45,072 bases of DNA, taken from the NCBI GenBank assembly GCA_054661495.1, contig BAAFSQ010000066.1, positions 1 through 45,072 on the forward strand. The letters run 5' to 3'. The stretch comes from Zygophlyctis sp. KS116. Taxonomy: Eukaryota; Chytridiomycota. The notes under the pieces were generated by a model. The model saw only the letters and a list, made by a program, of their open reading frames with translations, was not told the origin of the DNA and did no database searches. A program made the position numbers and the translations under genes. Positions 1-15,321 of this stretch are shown piece after piece; position 1 is the first letter of the stretch; each line of letters begins with the position of its first letter.

Positions 1-2
1 TG

Positions 3-107
3 GCCACTGGTGATTTGGCTTTGACTGATGCTGAATTGAAAGATTATGGAATCACTCAAGGAGGGTTAAGAAAGGCTATTCTGTCAGTTATAAGAAGCAA
101 TCAATAA
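3..107 (+). CDS. C-terminal end of a SAM-domain protein (partial)
   Basis: Frame 3 is open from the window edge to TAA at 105-107 and gives 34 residues. They contain LTDAELKDYGITQGGLRKAI, which matches the last two helices of a SAM domain (family pattern L-T-x-x-x-L-x-x-x-G-I, then a G-x-R-x-x-I helix). SAM domains mediate protein-protein oligomerisation in signalling adaptors and RNA-binding proteins, but the rest of the protein lies outside the window, so no specific family can be named. The gene converges on the homeobox gene, with 106 bp between the two stops. The SAM call is fairly secure; the protein identity is unknown. Confidence 0.6.
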   Translation, partial: ATGDLALTDAELKDYGITQGGLRKAILSVIRSNQ

Positions 108-213
108 AATCCTTGACAGACTCAAAAACATATTTTTCTTTAGTTGAATCCCTAAAGCAAGTTTATTGAAGTTTTGAAAAATAAAATCGTTTTCCTGTCC
201 AGCATGAAAAAGA

Positions 214-1043
214 TCAAGAATGGAACAAGTTCCTTTCCGGCGAATCACGAAAGATATTATAACAGTTTTCAAAGTTTGATGATTCATTTAAAAGATCAGA
301 TGATGCCATATGATGTCCAGAAGGAACTGGAATCATGAAATTTACAATTAAGGATTCATCTTTTGAGCTTGATTTCATGTAAAATTCTTGATCTAAATTA
401 CCAGATTTTAATTTTACAGGTGAAGAAGGAGATTCATTATTCAAATTCTCTTGAATATTTTGAGAATTGAAATAATCTACTAGAAGAGTTAAAATAAAAA
501 AATTACAAAATAGAGGTCTTTTGCTAATAATTTCTGATCGTGAACCAACAAAAGACAAGGGACCAGTGGGTAAATCCCCATTACTAGAATCTCCATTCCA
601 GAATTCCAAGTTTGGAGATATTGAAGGATATACAGAACCATCATTAGAATCTTGAGCAAAGTTATTTCCACGCATAAAAACAGATCCTGGAGGAGTTGGG
701 AGAGTTGTCGGAATAAATCCCTTATTTTCAATCTTGTGTGGAGTAAATAAATTCCCTTGATCATGATCATCCATGATTGGAGAATTATTACCCTTTTTGA
801 CTTTGGCTCTCTTATTCTGAAACCTATTGTCAACCTTTAGTCTGATTACCATATTTGTACAGCACGGGGAGTCATATTAAGTTTTTGTCCTAATTCCTTT
901 CGTACCTGAGCGTTTGGTTTTTGATTATAGGAAAAGACTTCCGAAAGTAAGTTTGTTTCCAGTGCACTAAGTCGTCGGCGTCTCTTTGTACATTCTCTGA
1001 GGTCAGAGATTTCACAATATTGAGGTAAATCGTTGCTGTTCAT
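214..1043 (-). CDS. Homeodomain transcription factor
   Basis: Spliced product of 258 residues. The homeodomain spans about residues 20-78, with a basic N-arm (KRRRRLSALE) and recognition helix VQIWFQNKRAKVKK, carrying the invariant Trp, Phe, Asn and Arg for DNA binding. A 26-nt intron (824-849) splits the Trp codon of WFQN. A second, 27-nt GT-AG intron (480-506) has no in-frame stop, so retaining it would add nine hydrophobic residues. The C-terminal 180 residues are Ser/Asn/Pro-rich and low in complexity, as in fungal PHO2/YOX1-type factors. Expected role: a nuclear sequence-specific regulator; the target is unknown. The start is the first ATG before the homeodomain. The gene is divergent from the DCAF12-like gene, with 236 bp shared. 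Confidence 0.85.
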
Positions 1044-1279
1044 TTTTTGACGAAACGCGCCACCGTCGGAAATCTTGTGCTGAGGAATGTTTCACAATCT
1101 TAAACCATGAATTACTACATCATAAGCATTATCCATGCAATCACAAACTGACTCCTCTCTAACTCAATCGCCGATGCATAATTTATTTCTTTATTAAATA
1201 TGTTTTGTAGCTTAAAATAAATATTATTTCTTTTCTTATTCTAAATTTCAATCTAATTGCGATATATTCGAAATAATGC

Positions 1280-2437
1280 ATGTTTTACTATTATCACACT
1301 TGGCGGTGGACAGTCAAGAACGCGCCGCAAGTCCCCCGATCTATCAGGAGAATTATTATGAAGGGATGGGTAATGCAAAACATGGCTTTTATAATGCATG
1401 AGCAGGATCTTAATATAAATGGGATTGATAAGATATTTTCTAGTTTATGGATCTCAAATGATGAATTGCTCTTCACTTCAAAATGTTTCAAGATTAAATG
1501 TTTAAAATTAAAAAGATCAGATCGGTTTGAGATTAATGATTTTTGGGGATCTGAAAGTTATCATAATTTTAATAGAAATACTATAAATGATTGGAAAAGA
1601 GGGACTGGAATTCATGCTATTGCATCATCTCCTAACCCGCAATGGGGTGATTTAGTGATTTGGGGAGCTGCAAATGATTTACACTTTAAGAATCTAAAAA
1701 CAAATCAGGATTGGTATCTAAAGGCTCATGCAGATACTATATACTCTCTTATTGTATTATCGCCAAATATTATAGTAAGCGGATCGAGAAATGGATCATT
1801 GTGTTTAACAAATATTATTCAGAGAAAATCATCGTGTATTGATCTTAGAAAAGGCAGCGTAAGAGGATTATCAAAATTAGGAGGCGCTGGTATTGTTGGG
1901 GCTTTGAATTCATTAAGTGGATATTTAGATTCTTGGGATTTTCAAATTGGGAGTAGAGTTTGTTCTTGGGATTTACCAAAAAAGGAAGAGCTTGCATGCA
2001 TCGGTATTATATTATCTTCTTAGTTATTAGAGTCTTTTAGTAATTCTTTTGTTGTTGGATCTCAAAATCATATTACGTTTATTGATCATAGATGTCCGAA
2101 GGCTAGTTTCTCCGCAGAATCTACTGATAACGGCGCAGGCGTTCGATCTCTACTATACAAAAATGAAAATCTTTTAATGGGTTCTGGATCCGGAAAGGTT
2201 ACTTTTTTCGATATAAGAGCAAGGCAGTACTTGCACACATCTTTGAATGATATATCAAGAGTTCATTCATTAGATGCAAGTCCTGGCTGGTTAGGAAGTA
2301 ATCCGTATGAATTAAGTCATATTGAAAATGCAATATATACTTTGGGCTTTAATGATGATAGAAATATCTTGTTTACTGGGGGAGGGCCTATTCGAGCAAA
2401 TGTTCAGGGATCGTATGCCGGACTTTGGCGCATTTAA
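1280..2437 (+). CDS. DCAF12-like WD40 protein (putative CUL4-DDB1 substrate receptor)
   Basis: Spliced product of 376 residues. One 27-nt intron (2004-2030) restores the frame between ...ELACI and ESFSNSF. The segment IDKIFSSLWISNDELLFTSK near residue 50 resembles the first blade of DCAF12/WDR40A. The C-terminal end, FTGGGPIRANVQGSYAGLWR, is the characteristic DCAF12 ending (AGGPL...G.YAGLW). Weak WD blades lie between (SGSRNGSL, GSGSGKVTFFDIRA, ITFIDHR). In animals DCAF12 is a substrate receptor of CRL4 ubiquitin ligases; the same role here is inference. The ATG at 1280 is used, but 1358 (MKGWVMQ) is an alternative start. Its 3' end is 34 bp from the convergent Yak1 gene. Confidence 0.7.
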
Positions 2438-2471
2438 AATTTAAAAAGTCTAAGAAATTCATTTCATTATT

Positions 2472-5384
<2,913 letters not shown>

Positions 5385-5591
5385 TTTTTTTTTTTCTGTA
5401 AATTTTTTCTGTAAATTTTTTCTTTTTTTGACAAAAATTGACTCTGAAATCACTCACCTGATTTAAAAGAGAGCACTCTCTTTTTGTATTAGGATATGGA
5501 TTAAAAACTCAAAAAACTCTCAAGGTTTAAGAAAATGCGCATTTTTTTTTACTTTAGGGCTGTAATTTTTTATTTTTTTTCAGGGGTTTTC

Positions 5592-5632
5592 TAAACCTAA
5601 TTTACAACTTTATTAAAAAACTGTTAGGTTTA
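5592..5632. repeat. Inverted repeat in the Yak1-SDR gap
   Basis: TAAACCTAA at 5592-5600 is mirrored exactly by TTAGGTTTA at 5624-5632, leaving a 23-nt loop. The rest of this 279-bp gap (5385-5663) is T-tract-rich on the plus strand and holds no gene that I can see. The repeat could form a hairpin in the 3' region of the SDR transcript, or could be a paired protein-binding site. It resembles a telomere-like TTAGG word only by chance composition, and there is no tandem array. Confidence 0.45.
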
Positions 5633-5663
5633 CCATGAGTAGAATCTAGGTTGATAGTCAAGG

Positions 5664-6570
5664 CTAAGAAATCACTGAATTAGTCCAATTAAACACCTTT
5701 TCACGTATTGCATCATCATGTCCAGAAGTAGGTTTAACATTATCACCATAATTATTCATTAAATGCCATCCAGTCTTTCTAGATTGATCTAAAAATCCAG
5801 ATAATAAAAGAGTGCCACAATCAGAAGGAGTGGTAGATATTATCCGACTTAAAAAAGATACTGGCAATCTAATATACCATGGCATATCTCTACCTCTAGC
5901 TAATGGTGTATCAATTAATCCAGGAAAAGAATGGATAAATGATACTGATGGGTATCTTTTAGAAAATTCCTATAAATTTATAAATTTAAAAAGTTACATC
6001 AACCATTAAATCATTATAAAATGTACATGCATCTGCACATTGTTTAAGACCATAATTCTTTTTTAGATTTAAATCATTTTCATCTACTAATTTTCCTTGT
6101 GCAGCAGCTAAAACTGACATGACTCTTGCTTCTCCCTTGTCATGGGCCACTTTTTCTAAAATTGGAGCCATGGATTGAATTAATGAAAATCTAGAAAAAT
6201 AATGAAGAGCCATTTTATCATCAAAGCCTTCACTAGTTTCATGACGTCCGCCAACTCTTGCCATTCCTGCACTTATAATCAAATAATCAATATTCTCTCC
6301 AGACATTGATTTTGCAAAATCTTTTGCATTAGCAACAAGAGAAAAATCCAAAGGTTTAAATTCAATCGATCCTTTCTGCGCTTTAGATTTGGCTTCTAAA
6401 TCTAATCCCGCTTGTTGATTTCTTCCTGCGACTATTACTCTTGCGCCCAGCGAAGACGATTTTAATGCGATAGCTTCCCCAATCCCAGAAGTTCCTCCGA
6501 CAATTAGAAATGTCTTGTTTTTCAATGATAGATTTTCTAGCGATTGTTGTGCAACCTTTAACGACGGCAT
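5664..6570 (-). CDS. Short-chain dehydrogenase/reductase (SDR) family protein
   Basis: Spliced product of 292 residues, with one 28-nt intron (5970-5997). The N-terminal Rossmann motif is VGGTSGIGEAIA (TGxxxGIG type), followed by VIVAGRN for cofactor selection and YLIISAGMA in place of the NNAG strand. The catalytic Ser is probably in VMSVLAAAQ. The catalytic Tyr/Lys region reads NYGLKQCADACTFYNDL, where the spacing is YxxK rather than the classical YxxxK, so this is an atypical member. Substrate unknown; NAD(P)(H)-dependent redox chemistry is inferred. The start is ATG 6570 (an upstream TTG at 6597 is not used). It lies 58 bp from CCDC96, in the same direction. Confidence 0.75.
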
Positions 6571-6628
6571 TTTAACGTTGACCCTCAGCTCTTTCAAATT
6601 CTTTTAATAACTTTTTGATTTATTGCAA

Positions 6629-8298
6629 TTAAACTGATAAGGACCATTCAAGTTTTTTCATTTTTCTTTGTAATAATGTTGATTCCTTGTTTAATTTTGT
6701 ATATTCTTCTTGTAGAGATTCAATGGATGCTTTCAAAGATTTTGATTTTGTCTAGAGTTAACTATGAAAATTTACCATTTTGTCTTCAAAGTCTCTTAAT
6801 AAAGGGACATTTCCTAATAGTCCGTTTTCTTCTTTAATAACTTGACTTTTTTCTTTGAATTGGTCTCTTTGGGATTTTAGCATTGGTAAGCTATCTCGGT
6901 ACTTTGAGACTTGATCATCAATGCTGGCAAGTTCTTGTTTTAATTCTGAATTTTCCTCCTATTTTTCAATTTTAAAAGTAAGAATTACCAATACAAATTG
7001 TAGTTTTTCTTTTACGTGTGTAAGAACTTGTACAACATTTGTAATAGTTTTACGTAGTTTTAGTAAATCTTCATTTCTTTCTTCAATCTTTTCATTATAT
7101 GTTTGATTTTCAATCTTTAATTGTTCAAAATCAATTAAATGTAGTCCGTCGGCTAATTCTTCTTTTTGTTTAAGAGTTTGTTCATATCTTTTAATCTTAT
7201 TCCTTAATTTTATATTTTCAAGACGGACTCCACCAACTTCTTTTTGTTTTTTCTCTTCAATAGATTCTAATCCTTCAATGATTTTAAGTGATAAGACTTT
7301 TCCAGTCCTAGAATTTTCTGAATTTTTAGCAATATCTTTACGATATTTGACAAATTCTTCAGTCTTGGATGAGACTTCCAATAGTTTTTCATTTAGTTTT
7401 TCCTTGATTTCAGCTAATAATTTTTGATTAGTTAAATTGAACTCTTCTCCTTCTTTTTTCAAGTCTTGTATTTGTGCCATGTATGTGGCATAACGGGATT
7501 CTTGATCTGTAGCAGATTTATCGGTATCTCGAGCATCATCTGCCTAAATCATTAATTTATAAATTTAAATACCCTTTTTCTTTTAAAGTATTCTACTAAT
7601 TTACTTTCAAGATTTTGTTTCTTGACCTTTGACTTTTCTTTAGCAATCAAGTTCATTTTAATTTTAGTAATGTATTTTGCTCTATCAATCTTATTTTGAA
7701 TGACTTCTGGTACAGCTAGTTCCACAACTTGAGGAGCTTCTGGCACATTGTCTGACGGTTGTTCAATGATTTCTTGTTGATCCATGATTAAAGTTGGTGA
7801 ATTGGGACGTAGTAATGGAATGTTTGTTTGAATTTCTACTTCTTCCAACTGATTTCCTTGACTAAAAATTTCAAATTTAGTTTCATTATCATCTTCAGAG
7901 CTTTCAATATTAACAAACAGAAAGTCGTCTTTGTGAATTATCGGCGCTGGCGATTCAACTAACCTTGTTAATGTGGATGTAAATTGTGAGTCGTCAAGAG
8001 TAGCATATGGATCTAAATCATGGATTGCGATATCTGCAAAATCATTAATGAAATTCATAGAACTAACGACTTGATTTTCGGTTAATTGATCCAATTGAGT
8101 AAAGTTATCATTAATTGATGAAGTATCATTATTTAATGTGATTTGAGTATCAATTATAGGTTCTTCTACTTTATCTTCCAATATATTTTGAGATTCATCC
8201 TCTGGTCCATCCACTGGTCCATCAGGCAGACTATCACCAGGTGGCACTTGATCTTCAGGCAATTGTACCGTTTCTACTTCCTCTGACTGTATAGACAT
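6629..8298 (-). CDS. CCDC96/FAP184-like flagellar coiled-coil protein
   Basis: Spliced product of 528 residues. Introns are 7544-7572 (29 nt), 6959-6988 (30 nt) and 6752-6775 (24 nt). Residues ~1-240 are acidic and disordered (Pro/Glu/Asp-rich). The C-terminal half is a continuous coiled coil with the block conserved in CCDC96/CCDC113 proteins: VGGVRLENIKLRNKI, then LADGLHLIDFEQLKIENQTY and NEKIEERNEDLLKLR, then VVQVLTHVKEKLQFV. In Chlamydomonas and animals this family belongs to the ciliary axoneme (FAP184 with CCDC113). Its presence implies a motile flagellated stage. A TCGGACA element (8361-8367) lies 63 bp upstream of the ATG. It is one of three flagellum-related genes in the window. Confidence 0.85.
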
Positions 8299-8360
8299 TG
8301 GCTCATTCTACTATTTAGCGATTATGTAATAATACCTCTGCTTCCATTGAATCGTTGGAT

Positions 8361-8368
8361 TCGGACAA
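8361..8368 (-). promoter_or_regulatory. TGTCCGAA-type element upstream of the CCDC96-like gene
   Basis: TTCGGACA on the plus strand reads TGTCCGAA on the coding strand of the flagellar gene, about 60 bp before its ATG. The same word recurs in other gaps of this window (see findings). Regulatory role is inferred from placement and recurrence only. Confidence 0.4.
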
Positions 8369-8421
8369 TACAACAAGTGACATCACTCCTCATGCAAAAC
8401 GATTACGGAAATTATTCATTC

Positions 8422-9982
8422 TTATACTTGGTATGTTGAAGATGATACTTTACCTCCACGCCCTGTCCAATTAGTATGAATCCATGCTCCCGGAGCAGAT
8501 TCAAGCTCATACGTATGAGCACCAAAATAATCACGCTGAGCCTGGAGTAAATTAGCAGGCAACTTGGCGCTCCTAAAACCATCATAAAATGACAAGGCAG
8601 ACGAAAAGCAAGGCACAGGTACTCCAAGCAATACAGCTTGACTAACTACTCTTCGGAAACTTGGGATACATCGATGAATCGCAGCAGTAAAAAAAGGATC
8701 AAGAAGCAGATTCGAAAGGTTTGCATTCTTTTTGAATGCTTTGGTTATTTCTCCTAAAAATACGCTTTGTGTAAACTTTTAATATACTTACCTCCTAATA
8801 ATACAACCACCTCTCCACATTAAAGCGATTCCTCCATAATTAAGGTCCCAACCATATTCTTTTGCAGCATCTCTTAATTCCATAAATCCTTGCGCATAGG
8901 AAATAATCTTTGCAGCATACACAGCCTGTCTTATATCCTCAATAAATTTCTTTCGATCTCCTGTAAAAGTATCAGTTTCAGGAAGCCCTTGTAAGAGTTT
9001 TGAAGCCGCTACTCGTTGATCCTTTATTGCAGATAGACATCTAGCAAATACTGCCTCACCAATCAGAGTCACAGGAGTTCCTAAATCCAAAGCTGAAATA
9101 GCAGTCCATTTCCCAGTACCTTTCTTCATGTTTAGTTTAAAATATTCCTACCTGACCAGCAGTATCTCTTATTTTTTCAACTAAAGGAGACCCATCATCA
9201 TCTGTAAATCTTAAAATATCTCTAGTAATTTCAACTAAAAATGAATCCAATTCTCCTTTATTCCACTCCTCAAAAATATCTCCCATTTCCTGATGAGAAA
9301 GACCGATCACATTTTTCATTAAAGAATAAGCTTCACAAAGAATCTGCATATCACCATATTCAATCCCATTATGAACCATTTTCACGTAATGACCAGAACC
9401 ACCTTGTCCAACCCAATCACAACAAGCATCACCAGAACTAGTCTTTGCAGAAATAGCCTGAAAAATATCTTTAATATGCGGCCTTTAATTAATTATACTA
9501 AAGAATAAGAATACCATGCCTCTGAACTTCCTCCTGGCATTAAACTTGGACCATATCGTGCCCCTTCCTCTCCACCAGAAACCCCACTTCCAACAAACAG
9601 TATCCCCCGATCAGCCAATTCCTTTTCTCTTCTTATAGTATCAGGAAAATTTGAATTTCCACCATCAATTATTATATCTCCCTGTTCCAAATAGGGCAAC
9701 AATTGCTGTATAAAATCATCCACCGGTGGTCCTGCCTTGACCAACAATACAATCTTATCATCATTATAATAAAATTACCTTTCTTGGTCTCTTTAGTGCT
9801 AAACACAATTCTTTGATTGAAAAGGCACCAATTACATTTGTCCCTTTAGCTTCATTATCCAAAAATTCCGATACTTTTTGAGTTGTCCGATTATAAGCAA
9901 CAACGGTATAACCATGATCATTCATATTAAGAATGAGATTTTGACCCATAACGGCCAAACCGATCAATCCAATGTCTGCCAT
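8422..9982 (-). CDS. GND1: 6-phosphogluconate dehydrogenase (decarboxylating)
   Basis: Spliced product of 482 residues, the family length. Introns: 9754-9778, 9483-9514, 9124-9151 and 8765-8791 (25-32 nt). It starts [20 protein letters not shown], the NADP-binding fold. The signature [12 protein letters not shown] and the [20 protein letters not shown] loop follow, then the helical domain [13 protein letters not shown]. The C-terminal tail is [13 protein letters not shown]. The enzyme oxidises 6-phosphogluconate to ribulose-5-phosphate, CO2 and NADPH in the cytosolic pentose phosphate pathway. All catalytic blocks are present, so it should be active. The start ATG is 36 bp from the divergent DBP2 start. 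Confidence 0.97.
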
Positions 9983-10018
9983 TTTTAGTTTGAGACGCCA
10001 CACAAGAGCAAATTTTAA
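9983..10018. promoter_or_regulatory. 36-bp bidirectional promoter/leader region (GND1-DBP2)
   Basis: Only 36 bp separate the start codons of two divergent, certain genes. The stretch contains no TATA-like or TGTCCGA word. Both 5' leaders and core promoter contacts must fit here or run into the neighbouring coding sequence. Confidence 0.7.
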
Positions 10019-12119
<2,101 letters not shown>

Positions 12120-12189
12120 CCTGTTAACCTATTTTTTCAAGATTTGAGTTGAATTTTTTTAACAAAAAATCATTTTTAAGAACTTTAAT

Positions 12190-12998
12190 TCAAATTGACC
12201 CACATCCACAATCTATATCTACATGCCTAGGACATTTCCAACCATCACATTTCCCACAAACCACTTGTCCAGTTTTACTAATACAATCATAACAAGTAAC
12301 AATATCAATCCCATTTTCCGAATCTTCTTGTACACAAGAATAACAAATCCTATATGAAACTAATTCACAATCATCACAAACCCAATAAACATGCCCACGA
12401 CAAAAAACACATTTTAATAGAGTGTCTGGAGGATAACATGTATCTCTCATACATTTAGAACAAACTGAAGGCATTATAAGAGTATTTGGAATCAATCGAG
12501 ACAATTTTTCCAAATCCTCTAACAATTCCAGTCCATTAAACCAATAATCTGTAAAAACATCAAAATTTTCAAATTCCAACTCTCCAATCCCAGTAATATC
12601 CAAATATTCTATAGCCAAGTCTAAATTTTCCACAATTTTACAAATTTGAAAAACTGTTATATTTTTACAATTTGAAATATCTAGAGTCTTCAAACCTTTA
12701 CATTTTTTCAATAATAACTCTAGATTCCTAGAATTTCTATTTTTAGTCATAATGCTTACATGCAAGAATTTCCCAAACATTTCAGGATCCTAATTTTCTC
12801 TAAAACCAAACAATTTGATAAAATCCATTCATGGTCACTAATGTCCAATGATACATATTTCCAAAAGCAAGCGCCGCTAATAAGAATTTTTCTAAAATTT
12901 GAATTCACCTGTGACAATTTGACTAGACGGTGTAAATTAAAGGGCTCAAGAGCAAACTGTAGAATGATTAAAACGATTTCCACGGGCAAATTGTCCAT
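12190..12998 (-). CDS. F-box protein with LRR-like middle and Cys-rich zinc-binding tail
   Basis: Spliced product of 261 residues. One 23-nt intron (12737-12759) joins CLGNSCI to NSRNLELL. The N-terminal F-box is LPVEIVLIILQFALEPFNLH, followed by VNSNFRKI. The middle, GLKTLDISNCKNIT and EYLDITG, looks like one or two LRR units. The last ~90 residues carry many CxxC pairs (CSKC, CVFC, CDDC, CYSC, CYDC, CGKC, CGCG), probably a multi-zinc fold. F-box proteins act as SCF ubiquitin-ligase receptors through Skp1; the substrate is unknown. It converges on DBP2 (70 bp) and diverges from Sec61 alpha, with only 28 bp between start codons. Confidence 0.75.
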
Positions 12999-13026
12999 TG
13001 CGGCACCGCCAGCCCTAAAAAAAGAA
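12999..13026. promoter_or_regulatory. 28-bp bidirectional promoter/leader region (F-box gene-Sec61 alpha)
   Basis: The divergent ATGs at 12998 (-) and 13027 (+) leave 28 bp, the tightest divergent gap in the window. The Sec61 start is supported by splicing of a seven-base first coding exon to the conserved N-terminus, so the gap is probably real. Confidence 0.6.
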
Positions 13027-14530
13027 ATGTCGTGTAAATTCCATTCTACTAATCTCTAGTTCGCCTGTTACATGTCCTGAAACCGTTTATAGCTTTAATG
13101 CCTGAAGTCGCTTCACCTGATAGAAAAATCCAATTCAGAGAAAAGGCAATGTGGACTGCAATTACATTGTTTATTTTTCTGGTTTGTTCGCAAATTCCGC
13201 TCTTTGGAATTATGAGCTCAGACTCTGCAGATCCGCTTTACTGGATGCGTGTGATTTTAGCGTCAAATAGAGGAACTTTGATGGAATTGGGTATTTCTCC
13301 AATTGTTACATCTTCAATGATTATGCAAATGTTGGCGGGGGCGCAAATAATTGAAGTGGATTATTCTGTAAAAGAGGATCGTGCCTTGTTTTCAGGAGCT
13401 CAAAAGTGTATTATAATTGTATTTTTTTTTATAATTTAGTATTCGCAATGATTATTGCTGTTGGGCAGGCTGTTGTATCAGTTTGGTCTGGAGTTTATGG
13501 AAATCCTAAAGATATTGGATCTGGAATTGCTATTCTCTTGATTTTACAATTATGTGTTGCTGCACTATTAACAATGCTTTTGGATGAATTGCTTCAAAAA
13601 GGTTACGGTTTAGGTTCAGGAATTAGTCTTTTTATTGCTACAAATATATGTGAAGAAATTATATGGAAGGCTTTCAGTCCAACTACTTTCCATACTGGAA
13701 GAGGGACTGAATTTGAAGGGGCTGTGGTGGCTACTCTACATTTACTATTTACACGTAAAAATAAGTTTAGGGCACTCAAAGAAGCCATGTATCGGTCAAA
13801 CTTGCCAAATTTAACTAATCTTTTGGCGACTGTTTTTGTTTTTGGAGTTGTAATTTACTTGCAAGGTTTCAGAGTTGAAATTCCAATGAAATCTAATAGA
13901 TTTAGAGGACAACAGGCATCGTATCCTATAAAACTGTTTTATACTTCTAATATGCCGATTATGCTTCAATCAGCCTTGGTGTCTAATATTTTCTTTATTT
14001 CTCAAATGTTATATAGACGATTTCCTGAAAGTTTGTTGATTAAACTGATTGGAGTTTGGGCTGTAATCTTTATTTACTAAATCTTTTAGACTAGTGAAGG
14101 AGTTCCTACTCAAAAACCTGTTGGAGGATTTGCGTATTACATCTCACCTCCTGACAATATCCTGACAGCTTTTGGTGATCCACTTCACTTTACAGTCTAT
14201 GTAACATTTATGCTTACAGCATGTGCTCTTTTCTCTAAGACCTGGATTGAAGTTTCTGGCTCATCTGCTCGTGATGTTGCAAAACAATTAAAAGACCAAC
14301 AATTAGTTTTACGTGGACATCGTGAAGGTGGTATGTATAGAGAACTAAAAAGAACTATTCCTACAGCTGCTGCTTTTGGTGGACTGTGCATTGGAGCACT
14401 TTCTGTAGCTGCTGATTTACTTGGAGCAATTGGATCAGGAACTGGAATTTTATTAGCTGTTACAATCATTTATCAGTATTTTGAATTGTTTGTGAAGGAG
14501 CAAGTTGAAAAGGGAGCTGAAATGTTTTAA
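13027..14530 (+). CDS. SEC61: Sec61 alpha, protein-conducting channel of the ER translocon
   Basis: Spliced product of 472 residues. The first exon is only ATGTCGT; the intron 13034-13059 (26 nt) joins it to give [19 protein letters not shown], matching the conserved N-terminus. Other introns are 13408-13439 (32 nt) and 14063-14089 (27 nt). Family blocks include [77 protein letters not shown] and [20 protein letters not shown]. About ten transmembrane helices form the SecY-fold channel. It translocates and inserts nascent proteins at the ER with Sec61 beta and gamma. Length and conservation indicate a functional single-copy-type gene. Confidence 0.97.
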
Positions 14531-14576
14531 ATAATAAATTCAAGATGCTTTCCAAACTAGGGCGCCCTATTTGATT

Positions 14577-14979
14577 TTAAAAAGTGAAATTTACTAGATT
14601 TCCACCAAAGAACAAGTAGAGTAAATTTTTCATTTCATGAGTGATTTCAAATCCGTATCCCTCTCCAACAATAACATGCCATGAACTTCCACATTTCTTA
14701 TCCATGGCTTCTTTAATATTTTTAGCAGCCGCCTATACATTAGAATATAAATTACTTCATAATTTCCAGGATATTTTTCAATCGCAGTCACAACTGAATC
14801 TACTGCTTCTGATCGAACTTCTTCAGACATATCACAAAACTAACACGCGTCAATCCATTCTACTGTTTTACCTTTACTAATGAATATGAAAAATTCTTTT
14901 TTGAATCTTTTTCATCACCTGCTTTTACATCAGTTGCCACTTTTTCTGCTAAATTCGCACTACTTCCTGTATCTGCCAT
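14577..14979 (-). CDS. LC8-family dynein light chain, DNAL4-like (axonemal)
   Basis: Spliced product of 115 residues. Introns are 14840-14871 (32 nt) and 14733-14755 (23 nt). After a short N-tail (MADTGSSANLAEKVATDV), the fold follows: CDMSEEVRSEAVDSVVTAIE, NIKEAMDKKCGSSWHVIVGE, GYGFEITHEMKNLLYLFFGG. The SWHVIVGEGYGFEITHE run is diagnostic of LC8-related chains, and the N-terminal Ser-Leu-Val-Lys strand before DMSEE fits DNAL4 better than canonical LC8. It should be a subunit of flagellar dynein. No part of it survives as a single open frame because of the micro-introns. AGTCCGAA (15000) and TGTCCGAA (15022) lie 21 and 43 bp upstream. Confidence 0.88.
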
Positions 14980-15321
14980 TTAATTTTTTTAAAGAAAATA
15001 GTCCGAAAATGTTTACTTGGATGTCCGAATGTGATCTGTTTAATTTTAATTCTATGTATGATAGATCCTAAACTATTTCCTACTAATCTGATATCTTCAT
15101 CGCCTATTAGAGATGATTAAGTCTCTGCCAATGCAAGATCTTGAATAAATAGTGAAAGTAGGAATTAACAGCGGCAAGGATGGGAGCTGGATACTAGGGG
15201 GCTAATAATGGACGATGGCCAGGAATGAGAGCGGGAAGGCCTGTTAAGTGGATATAAAACAGTTTTAGACGCCATTTAAGAATCGGCAGAGTCAAGGAAT
15301 TGTAGGAGGATTTAGAGTAAA
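14980..15321. promoter_or_regulatory. 342-bp divergent gap between dynein light chain and VPS74
   Basis: No gene is seen here. It contains AGTCCGAA (15000-15007) and TGTCCGAA (15022-15029) close to the dynein light-chain start. Bases ~15165-15250 are locally G-rich compared with the surroundings. No tRNA B box is visible. Confidence 0.4.

Noticed and set aside
2004-2023. A 20-nt intron in the DCAF12-like gene
   Set aside because: Wrong phase, giving a stop within six codons; the acceptor at 2030 (27 nt) restores the frame.
5592-5632. Telomere-like TTAGG words
   Set aside because: Only one copy on each arm of a palindrome; no tandem array, so not interstitial telomeric sequence.
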